Assembly (NCBI GenBank): GCA_038748365.1
Contig: JBCDIZ010000005.1
Span: 124,001-188,000 of the forward strand
Direction of reading: 5' to 3'
DNA length: 64,000 nt
Source: Alterisphingorhabdus sp038748365
GTDB taxonomy: Bacteria; Pseudomonadota; Alphaproteobacteria; Sphingomonadales; Sphingomonadaceae
Made by a program: the position numbers and the translations under genes. Shown here piece by piece: positions 35,930-44,852 of this stretch; the first letter of the stretch is position 1; each line of letters starts with the position of its first letter. The notes beneath the pieces are model-generated. The model did not search any database. It saw nothing but the letters and a program-made list of their open reading frames with translations, and was not told the DNA's origin.

Positions 35930-36861
35930 TCGGTATCTCTCCAGTCGAGCACCATTTTCAGGCACTCAGGGTTTTCAAAGGCTTGGGGGTAAGCCTCATT
36001 TGCATTTGTTGCGGGTTCAACGCTGGTAATCAGGCCGGACAGATCCAGCGCCCCGGTGTCGATCAGCGCGTTGACCGTCGCCAGATCTTCGGGTTGCCAT
36101 TCTGCCGCGACCCGCAGCCGCGCTTCGCGTTGAAAAGCGGGCGGAAACGCAAAACTTATGGGTTGGTCGTAAAAACCGGCCAGGGTGATTTCGCCGCCTT
36201 TGGCGAGCCGCTGAATCAGCGGTTCGATCACGCTGTTGCTGCCGCTGACCTCGCAGATCGCGGCGTAATCACTACGTTCATCCTCATCCGGATGAACAAC
36301 ATTATAGCCTTGTGCGCCATCCTGCCGATCCGGATTGATTTCCCAAACAGTCGGGGCAGGGGCACCGGTCGCGATGGTAAGGCGGGCGATAAGCCGACCC
36401 AGCACACCATGGCCGACAATCAACTCGGGCGGCTCGGTGCGGTTGATCGCGTGCAAGCCGGTGGCCGCAAGCGCATATAATATACCTTCCCGACCCAGCT
36501 TTTCCGAAACCGGAAGCGCCCGGGCAGAGGGGAGAATGACATTGCTGGCCGATCCACCGAACAGGCCGCGCGCATCCTGATAGCAATTGGCACCGGGAAC
36601 AAAGACCCATTCGCCAACACGCTCCTGCGCCTGCGGGCCAGCATCAATGACGCGGCCTACCGATTCATATCCGGGAACCAGCGGATAACCCATGCCTGGG
36701 AAATTCGGCATTTTGCCGGTCCAGAGCAGCTTTTCGGTGCCAGTGCTGATGCCGCTCCAATGAACATCGACCAGCACATCACCTTCACCCATTTCGTTGA
36801 GCGCAATCTTTCTCACCGCAAGAGCGCCGGGGGAATCAATGATGATAGCGGACGTGTCCAA
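35926..36861 (-). CDS. bchC: 3-hydroxyethyl bacteriochlorophyllide a dehydrogenase
   Basis: BchC oxidises the C3 hydroxyethyl group to acetyl, the last ring change before esterification. It is a zinc-free-type medium-chain dehydrogenase relative with DVHWSGISTGTEKLLWTGKMPNFPGMGYPLVPGYESVGRV and a Rossmann-like segment (VGHGVLGRLIARLTIATGA). The start is TTG at 36861, set by AGGGAGG seven bases upstream. First gene of bchCXYZ-pufBALM, with two PpsR sites 50-93 bases upstream. Confidence 0.94.
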   Translation of the reverse strand: MDTSAIIIDSPGALAVRKIALNEMGEGDVLVDVHWSGISTGTEKLLWTGKMPNFPGMGYPLVPGYESVGRVIDAGPQAQERVGEWVFVPGANCYQDARGLFGGSASNVILPSARALPVSEKLGREGILYALAATGLHAINRTEPPELIVGHGVLGRLIARLTIATGAPAPTVWEINPDRQDGAQGYNVVHPDEDERSDYAAICEVSGSNSVIEPLIQRLAKGGEITLAGFYDQPISFAFPPAFQREARLRVAAEWQPEDLATVNALIDTGALDLSGLITSVEPATNANEAYPQAFENPECLKMVLDWRDTE

Positions 36862-36910
36862 CTGTCGACCTCCCTGGATTGCCGCCCGAAAAATACGGGG
36901 ACTCCATGAC

Positions 36911-36928
36911 TGTCAACTTATAGCAACA
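36911..36928. promoter_or_regulatory. PpsR-type operator 1 upstream of bchC
   Basis: TGTCAACTTATAGCAACA, a perfect TGT-N12-ACA match, 50 bases upstream of the bchC start. With the next site it forms a tandem pair separated by 8 bases, the spacing known for CrtJ at the R. capsulatus bchC promoter. Confidence 0.8.
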
Positions 36929-36936
36929 CCAGTAAT

Positions 36937-36954
36937 TGTCAAATTAAATTGACA
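36937..36954. promoter_or_regulatory. PpsR-type operator 2 upstream of bchC
   Basis: TGTCAAATTAAATTGACA is a perfect palindromic match (TGTCAA...TTGACA), the best in the window. It lies 8 bases from operator 1 and 10 bases past the crtF stop, so it can act on bchC but not on crtF initiation. Confidence 0.88.
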
Positions 36955-36964
36955 CCTTATCCTG

Positions 36965-38113
36965 TCATTTGTCCGCTACTACTGCTTTAGCAATGAGGGG
37001 CTGTGCGGTTTTGATCTCTTTAACCCGCGAAAAACCTGCGTTTTTAAGCATTTGGCGATATTCTTTTAGTGAACGTGGACGCCCTGAGCGCATTGCCCAG
37101 AGATAGAGGCCGAAATAGCCATCCCCCATCGGTTCTGCCCCCCGAGTCTCTGCCATAGGCTCGATAATCAGGAGTCGGCCATTGCTGGGCAAGGAAGCCT
37201 GGATTTTCGCCAATAATGCGGTGACAATCGGGTCGTCATGATCGTGCAAAATGCGGTTTAGCGTGATCAGATCATAGCCCGAGGGCAGGGCATCGGTGAT
37301 AAAGCTGCCGGGATGTGCGGTGATGCGGTCTTCCAATCCCAAAGAAGCGAGTCGTTCTGCCGTGCTGGGCATCACTTCGGGCAGATCGAATATGCCGATG
37401 TCGAGCTGCGGCGCGACCTCGGCAACAGCAGCGGCAAAAGCGCCTGATCCGCCGCCAATATCCAGCATCCTCTGATGTTTGCCAAAGCCGTAGCGATGGA
37501 CAATCTGCTCTGCGACCATAGGCTGCGTCGCGGCCATGAGTGCAGAATAATCTGACGCGGAGTCAGATGCAGCCCCGGTTTGCGCATCGTCGCGGGCGGC
37601 ATAGGACCAGAAGTTGGAGAGTCGCGTCGGCGATTGACGATCATCGCGCAACAGATCGAGCAGATCGGTAATATCGCGATAGATCATATCGCGATGCCGG
37701 GCCATGGCTTTGGCGCCCTCATTGGAAGACAGCGGTGCCCCGGCAACCCCCAGAGTCCAGCCTCCTGGAATAGGCGACTCGACTAACTCCAGAGAGCGCG
37801 CCGCACGTAGCAAGCGGTCGGCGGCATGATGACTAAGGTCGCAATGCGCTGCCACATCCTCTAGCGAATGCACGCCGTCGGAAAGAAATTCGAGTAGCCC
37901 GGTTTCGACCACGGTGCCGATGATCTGGGAATAGATAAAGCCATTGATCAGATTGAACTGTTGTGCCGCTTTGCGACGCGCAAAGCCGCGTACCAGCGGG
38001 GTGTTGGAGGCCCAGCTCAAGAATTTCTCGCTGCTCAGGATTTGGTTCCGCCGTAGCACATAGCGGGCATACCAGGTCAGTTTTTCAGAAGTGATGTCAT
38101 GCCTCCCATTCAT
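36965..38113 (-). CDS. crtF: Hydroxyneurosporene O-methyltransferase
   Basis: CrtF methylates the tertiary hydroxyl of hydroxylated acyclic carotenoids, giving methoxy groups as in spirilloxanthin. It has a winged-helix dimerisation domain (ETGLLEFLSDGVHSLEDVAAHCDLSHHAADRLLRAA) and a C-terminal SAM domain (MLDIGGGSGAFAAAVAEVAPQLDIGIFDLPEV). Length is 382 residues. The start at 38113 has only a poor ribosome site. Divergent from crtD with one PpsR site between. Confidence 0.9.
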   Translation of the reverse strand: MNGRHDITSEKLTWYARYVLRRNQILSSEKFLSWASNTPLVRGFARRKAAQQFNLINGFIYSQIIGTVVETGLLEFLSDGVHSLEDVAAHCDLSHHAADRLLRAARSLELVESPIPGGWTLGVAGAPLSSNEGAKAMARHRDMIYRDITDLLDLLRDDRQSPTRLSNFWSYAARDDAQTGAASDSASDYSALMAATQPMVAEQIVHRYGFGKHQRMLDIGGGSGAFAAAVAEVAPQLDIGIFDLPEVMPSTAERLASLGLEDRITAHPGSFITDALPSGYDLITLNRILHDHDDPIVTALLAKIQASLPSNGRLLIIEPMAETRGAEPMGDGYFGLYLWAMRSGRPRSLKEYRQMLKNAGFSRVKEIKTAQPLIAKAVVADK

Positions 38114-38132
38114 TCCCCAATGACAGTATGAG

Positions 38133-38150
38133 TGTCAATAAGACTGGACA
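38133..38150. promoter_or_regulatory. PpsR-type operator between crtF and crtD
   Basis: TGTCAATAAGACTGGACA is a perfect TGT-N12-ACA match, 19 bases upstream of the crtF start and 73 bases upstream of crtD. Placed to control both divergent carotenoid transcripts. Confidence 0.75.
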
Positions 38151-38223
38151 TTTTGCAAATCTACGTCAAACTGAACTTGGGGTCTGGCCCTATAGATTGA
38201 TGTTCTATCCTTTAGGAGAGAAG

Positions 38224-39780
38224 ATGAGGGAAGCGCCAGTCATCATTATCGGAGCAGGGATTGGCGGGCTTGTCAGCGCCGCCTTGCTCTCGGCGCGCGG
38301 TGTGCCGGTGATGGTGGTGGAAAAGGAGCAAAAACCCGGCGGCAAGGCGCGCAAAGTGGACGTGGCTGGGCATGGAGTGGACGCTGGTCCCACCGTTTTT
38401 ACCATGCGCCCGTCACTCGAAGCGATCTTCGCCGATGCCGGCGCTGAGCTGACCGAGCATCTTGATCTGAAACCAGCAGATCGCATCGCCCGCCATGCCT
38501 GGGATGATCGCGATGTGCTCGACCTGTTCGCCGATGAGCAGCGCAGCATTGATGCGATTGGCGACTTTGCCGGTGCGCAGGAGGCCGAGGGTTTCCGCCG
38601 CTTCAGCCGCGATGCACAAAAGATGCTCGATATATTGAACGAGCCTTTCATGCATGGCAGCAAGACCAGTCCCTTTGGCCTGATGCGCCGTGTCGGTTGG
38701 AGCCGTGTCGGCAAGTTGCTGGCGATCAGGCCGTTTCAGACGATGTGGAGCGCGTTGGGCGGCTATTTTAAGGATGCCCGGCTGCGCCAGCTTTTTGGCC
38801 GCTACAGCACCTATTGTGGTTCTTCGCCATTTGAAACTCCGGCCACACTGATGCTGATCGCCAGTGTCGAGGCACGCGGCGTGTGGCTTATCACGGGCGG
38901 TATGAGTGCATTGGCCAAGGCGCTGGAAACGGTGGCGGCCAAAAACGGCGCGGCCTTTCATTATGGTGATGCGGTGAAGGAAATCACCATTACCGGAGGC
39001 AAGGCCAAGGGCGTTACGCTTGTCAATGGAAAGCAACTCGAGGCACAGGTGGTAATCTGCAACGCTGACCCTTCCGCGCTCGGCACCGGCCTGTTCGGCG
39101 CTGCCGCCAGCAAAGCAGTCGATGCGATTAACCAGGATAAGCGCTCGCTGTCCGCCATGGTGTGGCTCGCTCATGCAGAGACCGACGGCTTTACGCTCGA
39201 CCATCATAATGTGTTCTTTTCCGATGACTATCCACGCGAATTTGCCGAAATTGCATCGGGAAAACCGCCCGAAAAACCGACCGCCTATGTCTGCGCATTG
39301 GATCGTGGCACCGGCGGATGGCGCAAAGGGGAACCGGAACGGCTGCAAGTCATTGTTAATGCACCAGCCAATGGCGATTCCCACGAATATACCGAGGAGG
39401 AGAAAGAGCGATGCACAGCAAGCATGCTGCATCAACTGAGCCATTGCGGTCTGGACGTGAAACAGCCCATGGCGCATCAACTGGTGACACCCAGCGGGTT
39501 CCACAGGCTTTTTCCGGCGACGGGTGGAGCCCTTTATGGACGGGCCTCGCACGGCTGGGCGGCGTCCTTCCTCCGGCCCGGAAGTCGAACGCGGGTATCT
39601 GGTCTCTATTGCACGGGCGGGGGCACCCATCCGGGAGCCGGGGTCCCCATGGCCGCCTTGTCGGGCAGGATAGCGAGCCAGACGGTGCTGGAAGACCATT
39701 TTTCGACGCGCATGTCCCGCCCACCGGTTATCATTGGTGGTATCTCGACGCATTCAGCGACGACAAGCGCTATGGACTGA
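38224..39780 (+). CDS. crtD: 1-hydroxycarotenoid 3,4-desaturase
   Basis: CrtD introduces the C3-C4 double bond in 1-hydroxylated acyclic carotenoids. FAD motif IIIGAGIGGLVSAALLSARG, then DAGPTVFTMRPSLEAIFADAG, DHHNVFFSDDYPREF and the C-terminal GLYCTGGGTHPGAGVPMAALSG. These fit CrtD better than phytoene desaturase CrtI. I chose ATG at 38224 (518 residues) for the AGGAGAG nine bases upstream. After the usual CrtD end (TVLEDH) the frame runs on about 26 residues and overlaps the start of crtC. Confidence 0.9.
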   Translation: MREAPVIIIGAGIGGLVSAALLSARGVPVMVVEKEQKPGGKARKVDVAGHGVDAGPTVFTMRPSLEAIFADAGAELTEHLDLKPADRIARHAWDDRDVLDLFADEQRSIDAIGDFAGAQEAEGFRRFSRDAQKMLDILNEPFMHGSKTSPFGLMRRVGWSRVGKLLAIRPFQTMWSALGGYFKDARLRQLFGRYSTYCGSSPFETPATLMLIASVEARGVWLITGGMSALAKALETVAAKNGAAFHYGDAVKEITITGGKAKGVTLVNGKQLEAQVVICNADPSALGTGLFGAAASKAVDAINQDKRSLSAMVWLAHAETDGFTLDHHNVFFSDDYPREFAEIASGKPPEKPTAYVCALDRGTGGWRKGEPERLQVIVNAPANGDSHEYTEEEKERCTASMLHQLSHCGLDVKQPMAHQLVTPSGFHRLFPATGGALYGRASHGWAASFLRPGSRTRVSGLYCTGGGTHPGAGVPMAALSGRIASQTVLEDHFSTRMSRPPVIIGGISTHSATTSAMD

Positions 39781-40619
39781 CGATTATCGGTTTTGTCGGC
39801 AGCGTTTTCTCGCCTTATTACAAGCGCTCCGGGCGCGATATTCCGCTCGATCACTGCTCGATCAATGTTGCGCTATATGGTGACAGACACTCCCGCTGGG
39901 TGATGACCGAACGCGGCGAGAAAGACAGCCATCAGGAACGCGATATGCTGAGTGTTGGACCAAGCGCGATGCGCTGGGATAAGGATCGACTGATTATCGA
40001 TATAGAAGAGCGCGATAGCCGTATCCTCAACCCGTTCCGCAGGCGGGTGAAGGGGCAGGTGATTGTCTATCCCGAGATGATCAACACTCGCAATTTCCAC
40101 CTTGATCCACAGGGTCTGCATAGCTGGAAGCCGATCTCCCCTCAGGCGCGGATTGAGGTGAAGATGGAACGGCCCGATGTCTCGTGGAAAGGCAGCGGCT
40201 ATCTCGACAGCAATCATGGCGATGAGCCGATTGAGGATGGTTTCCGCAGCTGGCACTGGTCACGCGCGCATATCGGCAAAGAGGTGGTCGTCAGCTATGA
40301 AGGCCAGCGCCGGGATGACAGTAACTTTGCCAGCGCCTTGCGCTTTGATGCTTCCGGCACGCCGCATGAGGTGGACCTGCCCATGGTCGCGCCCCTGCCG
40401 CGGACATTCTGGGGGCTGGAACGTCAGACCCGGGCAGATCGCGGTTTTGCACGTGTGGTGAAAACCTGGGAGGATTCGCCCTTTTATGCGCGTTCTGCGC
40501 TGTCGATGAAGCTGTTTGGTGAACCGGTGATGGCGGTTCAGGAGAGCATATCGCTGGATCGGCTAGTCAATCCGGTGGTGCAGTTGATGCTGCCCTTCCG
40601 CATGCCGCGGGAAAAATAG
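39609..40619 (+). CDS. crtC: Acyclic carotenoid 1,2-hydratase, start uncertain
   Basis: CrtC adds water across the terminal double bond of neurosporene/lycopene-type carotenoids. Conserved blocks: GYHWWYLDAFSDDKRYGLTIIGFVGSVFSPYY, LDHCSINVALYG, GSGYLDSNHGDEPIEDGFRSWHWSR and PLPRTFWGLERQTRAD. The family should begin shortly before GRPFFDAHVPPTGYHWWY, but that frame has no ATG, GTG or TTG there. The nearest is TTG at 39609 (336 residues), with ATG at 39411 (402 residues, AGGAGGAG about 10 bases upstream) further inside crtD. The overlap with crtD suggests coupled translation. Confidence 0.85.
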   Translation: MHGRGHPSGSRGPHGRLVGQDSEPDGAGRPFFDAHVPPTGYHWWYLDAFSDDKRYGLTIIGFVGSVFSPYYKRSGRDIPLDHCSINVALYGDRHSRWVMTERGEKDSHQERDMLSVGPSAMRWDKDRLIIDIEERDSRILNPFRRRVKGQVIVYPEMINTRNFHLDPQGLHSWKPISPQARIEVKMERPDVSWKGSGYLDSNHGDEPIEDGFRSWHWSRAHIGKEVVVSYEGQRRDDSNFASALRFDASGTPHEVDLPMVAPLPRTFWGLERQTRADRGFARVVKTWEDSPFYARSALSMKLFGEPVMAVQESISLDRLVNPVVQLMLPFRMPREK

Positions 40620-40976
40620 GGCTAAGCTCAGAACCTCTTGGCATGAACGAAACGTCTCGTCGGCCCTGCGCAGGCGGGGCCAGGGCTAATTTTTCTCGCG
40701 CAAAGGCGCTAAGGCACAAAGAGGTTATTGTTTGCGATATCTCTTCGCGCCTTAGCGTCTTTGCGCGAGTCTCATAAGTGAAGCCTTGGCCCTGCCTGCG
40801 CGGGACCGACATAAACGGAAAGTCAGCGGAAGAAAGTGGAATCTGCACCCAGTTTTCCGTTCGTCTCGAGCGAAGTCGAGAGACGTGTGGCAGGGTGTCT
40901 CGACTTCGTCCCATTGCGACGAAGTTTATCCTGAGCGCCTGCCTTGCAGGCAGTCGAAGGGCTCGACACGAACGGG
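40620..40976. repeat. Repeat-filled intergenic region after crtC
   Basis: No gene is seen in these 357 bases between the converging crtC and the 47-codon ORF. Two structures fill it: the nested palindrome at 40659-40810, and a second inverted element at about 40857-40976 whose outer ends CCGTTCGT...ACGAACGG flank several copies of TCGA-rich arms (GAGCGAAGTCGAG and CAGTCGAAGGGCTCGA). The latter belongs to the same family as copies at 52302, 56596 and 63950. Confidence 0.8.
40659..40810. repeat. Nested inverted repeat
   Basis: Outer arms of 29 bases (40659-40687 and 40782-40810) match in reverse with four mismatches. Inner arms of 21 bases (40695-40715 and 40749-40769, cores CTCGCGCAAAGG and CTTTGCGCGAG) match with one. 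A transcript would form a long bipartite hairpin. Looks like a mobile palindromic element; it may also stop transcription from crtC. Confidence 0.8.
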
Positions 40977-41120
40977 TTAAGAGGGCTTGGAGTCCTCATC
41001 CTCCTCATCTTTTTTCTCTTTGTCCTTGGCAATATCACGGGTGATTGACCAATATTGCCAGCCGAGAAATCCCATAACGATGGCAAAAAAGCCAATCAGT
41101 TCAATCAGGCCAAAATTCAT
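40977..41120 (-). CDS. 47-residue single-helix membrane protein coupled to bchO
   Basis: The protein starts MNFGLIELIGFFAIVMGFLG, has one membrane helix, then WQYWSITRDIAKDKEKK and an acidic tail (DEEDEDSKPS). Its ATG overlaps the bchO stop as ATGA, so translation is coupled. The helix followed by a charged tail and the tight coupling argue that it is real despite its size. No function known to me; position suggests a role beside the Mg chelatase operon. Confidence 0.7.
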   Translation of the reverse strand: MNFGLIELIGFFAIVMGFLGWQYWSITRDIAKDKEKKDEEDEDSKPS

Positions 41121-42049
41121 TGTGCGGCTCCATTCTGGCGATCATTCCGTCCTTCTCGCTTAAGATGTAACGCGCCAAACTCCCTTATGATCCGTACCGC
41201 CTGTTCCGCGTCCTCCTCATGCGCCAGATGGCCCAGTGCCCCCATTTCCTGAGTTACAGCGTCGGTTATGCGCTCCGCTGCGTCCAATATTGAGGATTGC
41301 GATATCGCCTTGTCCTTCTCGGCATAAAGTAACAGCGTCGGCGTTCGCAGCTCTGTCAGCCGGCTGCCCAGCGTATCCAAGTCCCAATTCGCCATCATCC
41401 GGATCGCACCGTCACAATGGCCTGAATGGCGAAACAGGCGGCCATAATAGTTGAGCCCTGTGGCATCCAAATCTGAGCCTGTGGCGCGTTTGAGGAATTT
41501 CTCTGCTTCTCCCGGACGGCTCGCCATGCGCGAGAAGATGATCGCGGTGAACGGATTGGTGAACAGCACCCGCGCCAGTGAGGGGAAGATTTTCGCCCCA
41601 AGACCGGGAAAGGGCATTAGCGCCGGGGTAAAGCCGATCAGCGGCACGTGCCAGTCATGATCAAGCAGTATCTGCACGCCGATGGCAGCGCCAGCGGAGT
41701 GGCCGACAACCAGATCAGGTTGTACTTCAAGATGCTGTATCAGAGCGTTAATCGAATGCGCCATGGCGGGCAGAGTGACGCGCCGCTGAAAGGTCGGGCG
41801 GGTAAAGCCATGGCCGGGCAGATCGAGCGCGATGACATGATGGTCCTCGGCCAGCAGCGGCATGATATCGCGCCAGCTATGCGTCCCTGCACCGGTGCCA
41901 TGGATCAGCAGGATTGTAGGCGCTTCATCCACGCTTTTGCCCATTTGCTGCACATGCCAGCGATAGCCCTGGGTGCTGACAAAGCGGCTGGCGGCGCGAT
42001 TGGGCCAGTCCTTGCCCTCGCGCTCCCAGTCGGGATAGCGCTGGCTCAT
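41117..42049 (-). CDS. bchO: Alpha/beta hydrolase BchO, Mg chelatase accessory protein
   Basis: BchO is found with bchI and bchD in most PGCs; its exact role in Mg insertion is not settled. The alpha/beta hydrolase fold has the oxyanion segment LIHGTGAGTHSW, nucleophile elbow VVGHSAGAA and a late histidine in ALGHLAHEE. Length is 310 residues. Overlaps bchD by four bases and the 47-residue ORF by four. Confidence 0.92.
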   Translation of the reverse strand: MSQRYPDWEREGKDWPNRAASRFVSTQGYRWHVQQMGKSVDEAPTILLIHGTGAGTHSWRDIMPLLAEDHHVIALDLPGHGFTRPTFQRRVTLPAMAHSINALIQHLEVQPDLVVGHSAGAAIGVQILLDHDWHVPLIGFTPALMPFPGLGAKIFPSLARVLFTNPFTAIIFSRMASRPGEAEKFLKRATGSDLDATGLNYYGRLFRHSGHCDGAIRMMANWDLDTLGSRLTELRTPTLLLYAEKDKAISQSSILDAAERITDAVTQEMGALGHLAHEEDAEQAVRIIREFGALHLKREGRNDRQNGAAQ

Positions 42050-43788
42050 CGTCCCGGGCCCTGGCCGACACTTTCTATCGCCTCGACCATGGCGGCGCTC
42101 TGGGCACGGGGTAGCGGAAAATAACGGCCATTCAGGGATTTCGCGAGCGCGGCTGCTTCGGGTCGCGGGCGGGGTGAGATATCGAGGACAATGGAAGGCA
42201 ACGCCTGCGCGGCGATGGCCTTGGCAGCATTCTCCGCCTCTTCCATCGCGCCTTTGCGATCAGGCGTGCCATCGCTCAGCACATTGGCCTTGCCGTCGGT
42301 GAGTAGCGCAATGGTTGGCGTCTGACCGCGCTTGACTGCTGCTTCAGCAAGCTGCTGCGCCGCGATCAATCCCGCTGCCAAAGGTGTGCCGCCGCCGCCG
42401 GGTAGTGCACTGAGGGCGCGTCTTGCGCGTGTCAGCGAGCGCGTGGGAGGAAGCAATACCTCCGCGCCATTTTGCCGAAAAGCGATCAGCGCCACTTGGG
42501 AGCGTTTGACATAGGCTTCGGCCAGCATCAACTCCACCGCACCTTTCGCCTCGGCCAGTCGTGCCAGCGCTGACGAGCCCGATGCATCAACGGCGAAGAT
42601 CGTCACTGTCTCGCGCCGTTCTTCAAAATAGCGCACGCGCAGATCGGATTTGCGGATATGGATTTTCTCCGGGTCCGCATCCTTATCAGCCTGCTGGGCT
42701 GTATTGCGTCTTATGGTCTGCCAGGGAGCAGCGGCACGCAGGCTGTCGATTAGTGCCAGCCGCTTGCCATTGCCCGGCAGGCCGGGCCGCGTGCCCAATG
42801 GCCGACCGCGCATGGTGGATTTGCTTTTCTGCCCCGATTTGCCCGCGCTCGATGGCCCCGCGGCGCGGACATTGTCATTGATCTGGTCAAGCACATGCGG
42901 CGGGATGGCGGCGGCTGCGGCTTCGAGCAAGATATCCTCGAGCGGGATATCGTCGAGGCTCTGCTCCTCATCGCCATCGCCGGGATCGTGCTCTGGCTCC
43001 TCAGGTTGCTGGTCTTCGGGTGGAGGAGGTGCTTCTTCCGGCGGCGGTTCAGCGGGCGGCAATTGTGTCGCACGTGGAGCGAACACCAGCCGTACTGCTG
43101 TCGCGATATCATCGTCGTCGACCTTGGCCTGCTCATAAAGCGCCGCATGTTGCCGCGCTACACTTTGAGCAAACAGTAGTGGCCGCACCGAATAGATGCC
43201 AAGCATCGCCGCTGTTACTGCCAGCGATTTCTGCTGTTTCTTGCTAAGCTTGGCCGGTTTTGTCTCCGGTGATGTCGGCGCCAGATCCACCGCTTCCAGC
43301 GCGCGTACACGGCTCAGATCGCAGCGAAACGCTATACGTTCAATCAAACCACGCGGTGGTGCTTCATCGGCTTCTACCGAGTCATCGAGTAGGATTACCG
43401 CCAGATTTTGCGTATCCAGCGCCTGCGCGATATGCGCCGCGACATCTTCTGCCATGCGCTCGGCCATGGGGATCAGCAAAACCCCGCCTTCGGCCTGCTC
43501 AATCAATCCGGGCCGTTCAACACGGCGGCCGCTGGCGAGGGTGGCGGTCAGATCGACGCCGCCCAATAGCCGCTCATTATCGACATTGATCGGCACCTTG
43601 ATCACCGGATAATCGGCGCTCAGCCTCTCGACCAGTTGCTCTACCAGATGATCGCGCACCGGGCCGAAGCCGCGCAGGCAGATGCCGCGAAAGGCGAGGG
43701 GGTCATTGAGGAAGAATTGCGCCGCTAATGTCTGGTCGGCGGCGTCGCTCGCCGCGTCTATCTGGTCCGGGGCGGCGGTGTCGTTCAA
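42046..43788 (-). CDS. bchD: Magnesium chelatase subunit D
   Basis: BchD forms the AAA+ platform with BchI. The N-terminal AAA-like half is followed by an acidic, proline-rich linker (PPAEPPPEEAPPPPEDQQPE, DDIPLEDILLEA) and a C-terminal von Willebrand A domain with the metal-binding DASGSSALARLAEAKGAVELML. Length is 580 residues. Overlaps bchI and bchO by four bases. Confidence 0.95.
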   Translation of the reverse strand: MNDTAAPDQIDAASDAADQTLAAQFFLNDPLAFRGICLRGFGPVRDHLVEQLVERLSADYPVIKVPINVDNERLLGGVDLTATLASGRRVERPGLIEQAEGGVLLIPMAERMAEDVAAHIAQALDTQNLAVILLDDSVEADEAPPRGLIERIAFRCDLSRVRALEAVDLAPTSPETKPAKLSKKQQKSLAVTAAMLGIYSVRPLLFAQSVARQHAALYEQAKVDDDDIATAVRLVFAPRATQLPPAEPPPEEAPPPPEDQQPEEPEHDPGDGDEEQSLDDIPLEDILLEAAAAAIPPHVLDQINDNVRAAGPSSAGKSGQKSKSTMRGRPLGTRPGLPGNGKRLALIDSLRAAAPWQTIRRNTAQQADKDADPEKIHIRKSDLRVRYFEERRETVTIFAVDASGSSALARLAEAKGAVELMLAEAYVKRSQVALIAFRQNGAEVLLPPTRSLTRARRALSALPGGGGTPLAAGLIAAQQLAEAAVKRGQTPTIALLTDGKANVLSDGTPDRKGAMEEAENAAKAIAAQALPSIVLDISPRPRPEAAALAKSLNGRYFPLPRAQSAAMVEAIESVGQGPGR

Positions 43789-44786
43789 TCGAACAGCTCT
43801 TCCAGCGCTCGCTCAATCCGCACCGTCGATCCGGTTTCATCGAGCACATCACGCCGCAGCCGGTGGCGCAAGGCCAAAGGGGCCATGGTGCGCAGATGCT
43901 CGCGCGTGACTGATTTGTCGCCATTAAGCGCCGCCAGTGCCCGTGCCGCGCGCATCAGCGTCAATTCGCCGCGCAGGCCATCGGCGCCCACGGCCTTGCA
44001 AATTTCGGCGGTTTCTTTGAGGGTTTTTGCAGAAGTCTTGATCGACGGCAGCGCCTTTTTTGCCTTGGCGATCTTGCGCAGCACTTTGGCGTCTTCGGGC
44101 TTCCATTTCTCGGTGAATTTTTTTGGGTTGCGTTCCTGCTCATCGCAGCGGCGCATGATTTCCACCCGATCGTCAATCGACTCCGGCGTGCGTACTTCGA
44201 CCGACAGGCCAAAGCGATCCAGCAGTTGCGGCCGCAACTCGCCTTCCTCCGGATTGCCACTGCCGATCAGCACGAATTTCGCCGGATGACGGATGCTCAT
44301 GCCATCGCGTTCGACCAGATTTTCTCCCGATGCGGCCACATCGAGCAGCAGATCGACGACATGATCCTCAAGCAGGTTGATCTCGTCAATATAGAGGAAG
44401 CCGCGATGCGCCTTGGCCAGCAGACCGGGTTCAAATTCCTTCTCGCCATGCGCCAGCGCGCGTTCCAGATCGAGCGTGCCGAGCACCCTGTCCTCGGTCG
44501 AGCCAAGCGGCAGGTCAACAAAGGGCACCGGCACCCTGCGCACGCGCTTGGTGGCTTGCGGGTCGATAAAGCCGGCATCACGATCCGGATCGCAATTATA
44601 GCGGCTGCCTTCGAGCACTCTTATAGGGGGCAGGGTAGCGGCTAAGGCGCGGGCGGCGGTGGATTTTCCGGTGCCACGATCACCAAAGATCATGACCCCG
44701 CCGATCCGACCATCAACTGCGGAAACCAGCAGGGCGAGCTTCATCTCGTCCTGACCGACAATGGCGCTAAAGGGGAATGCACTCAT
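43785..44786 (-). CDS. bchI: Magnesium chelatase ATPase subunit I
   Basis: BchI hydrolyses ATP to drive Mg insertion by BchH. The AAA+ features are all present: Walker A GDRGTGKSTAARAL, Walker B GFLYIDEINLLEDHVVDLLLD, sensor-type segment KFVLIGSGNPEEGELRPQLLDRFGL. Length is 333 residues. First gene of bchI-bchD-bchO-orf47, with a PpsR site 67 bases upstream. Confidence 0.96.
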   Translation of the reverse strand: MSAFPFSAIVGQDEMKLALLVSAVDGRIGGVMIFGDRGTGKSTAARALAATLPPIRVLEGSRYNCDPDRDAGFIDPQATKRVRRVPVPFVDLPLGSTEDRVLGTLDLERALAHGEKEFEPGLLAKAHRGFLYIDEINLLEDHVVDLLLDVAASGENLVERDGMSIRHPAKFVLIGSGNPEEGELRPQLLDRFGLSVEVRTPESIDDRVEIMRRCDEQERNPKKFTEKWKPEDAKVLRKIAKAKKALPSIKTSAKTLKETAEICKAVGADGLRGELTLMRAARALAALNGDKSVTREHLRTMAPLALRHRLRRDVLDETGSTVRIERALEELFD

Positions 44787-44852
44787 ATCTATGGCGTAAC
44801 ATGGACATGGGTGTATGAAAAGATAGACGCTTCAATATGTAAGCGGTTGTGG

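Noticed and set aside
38224..39780. Calling this gene crtI (phytoene desaturase)
   Set aside because: The TVFTMRPSLEAIFADAG and DHHNVFFSDDYPREF blocks and the crtC-crtD-crtF context fit the hydroxycarotenoid desaturase CrtD.
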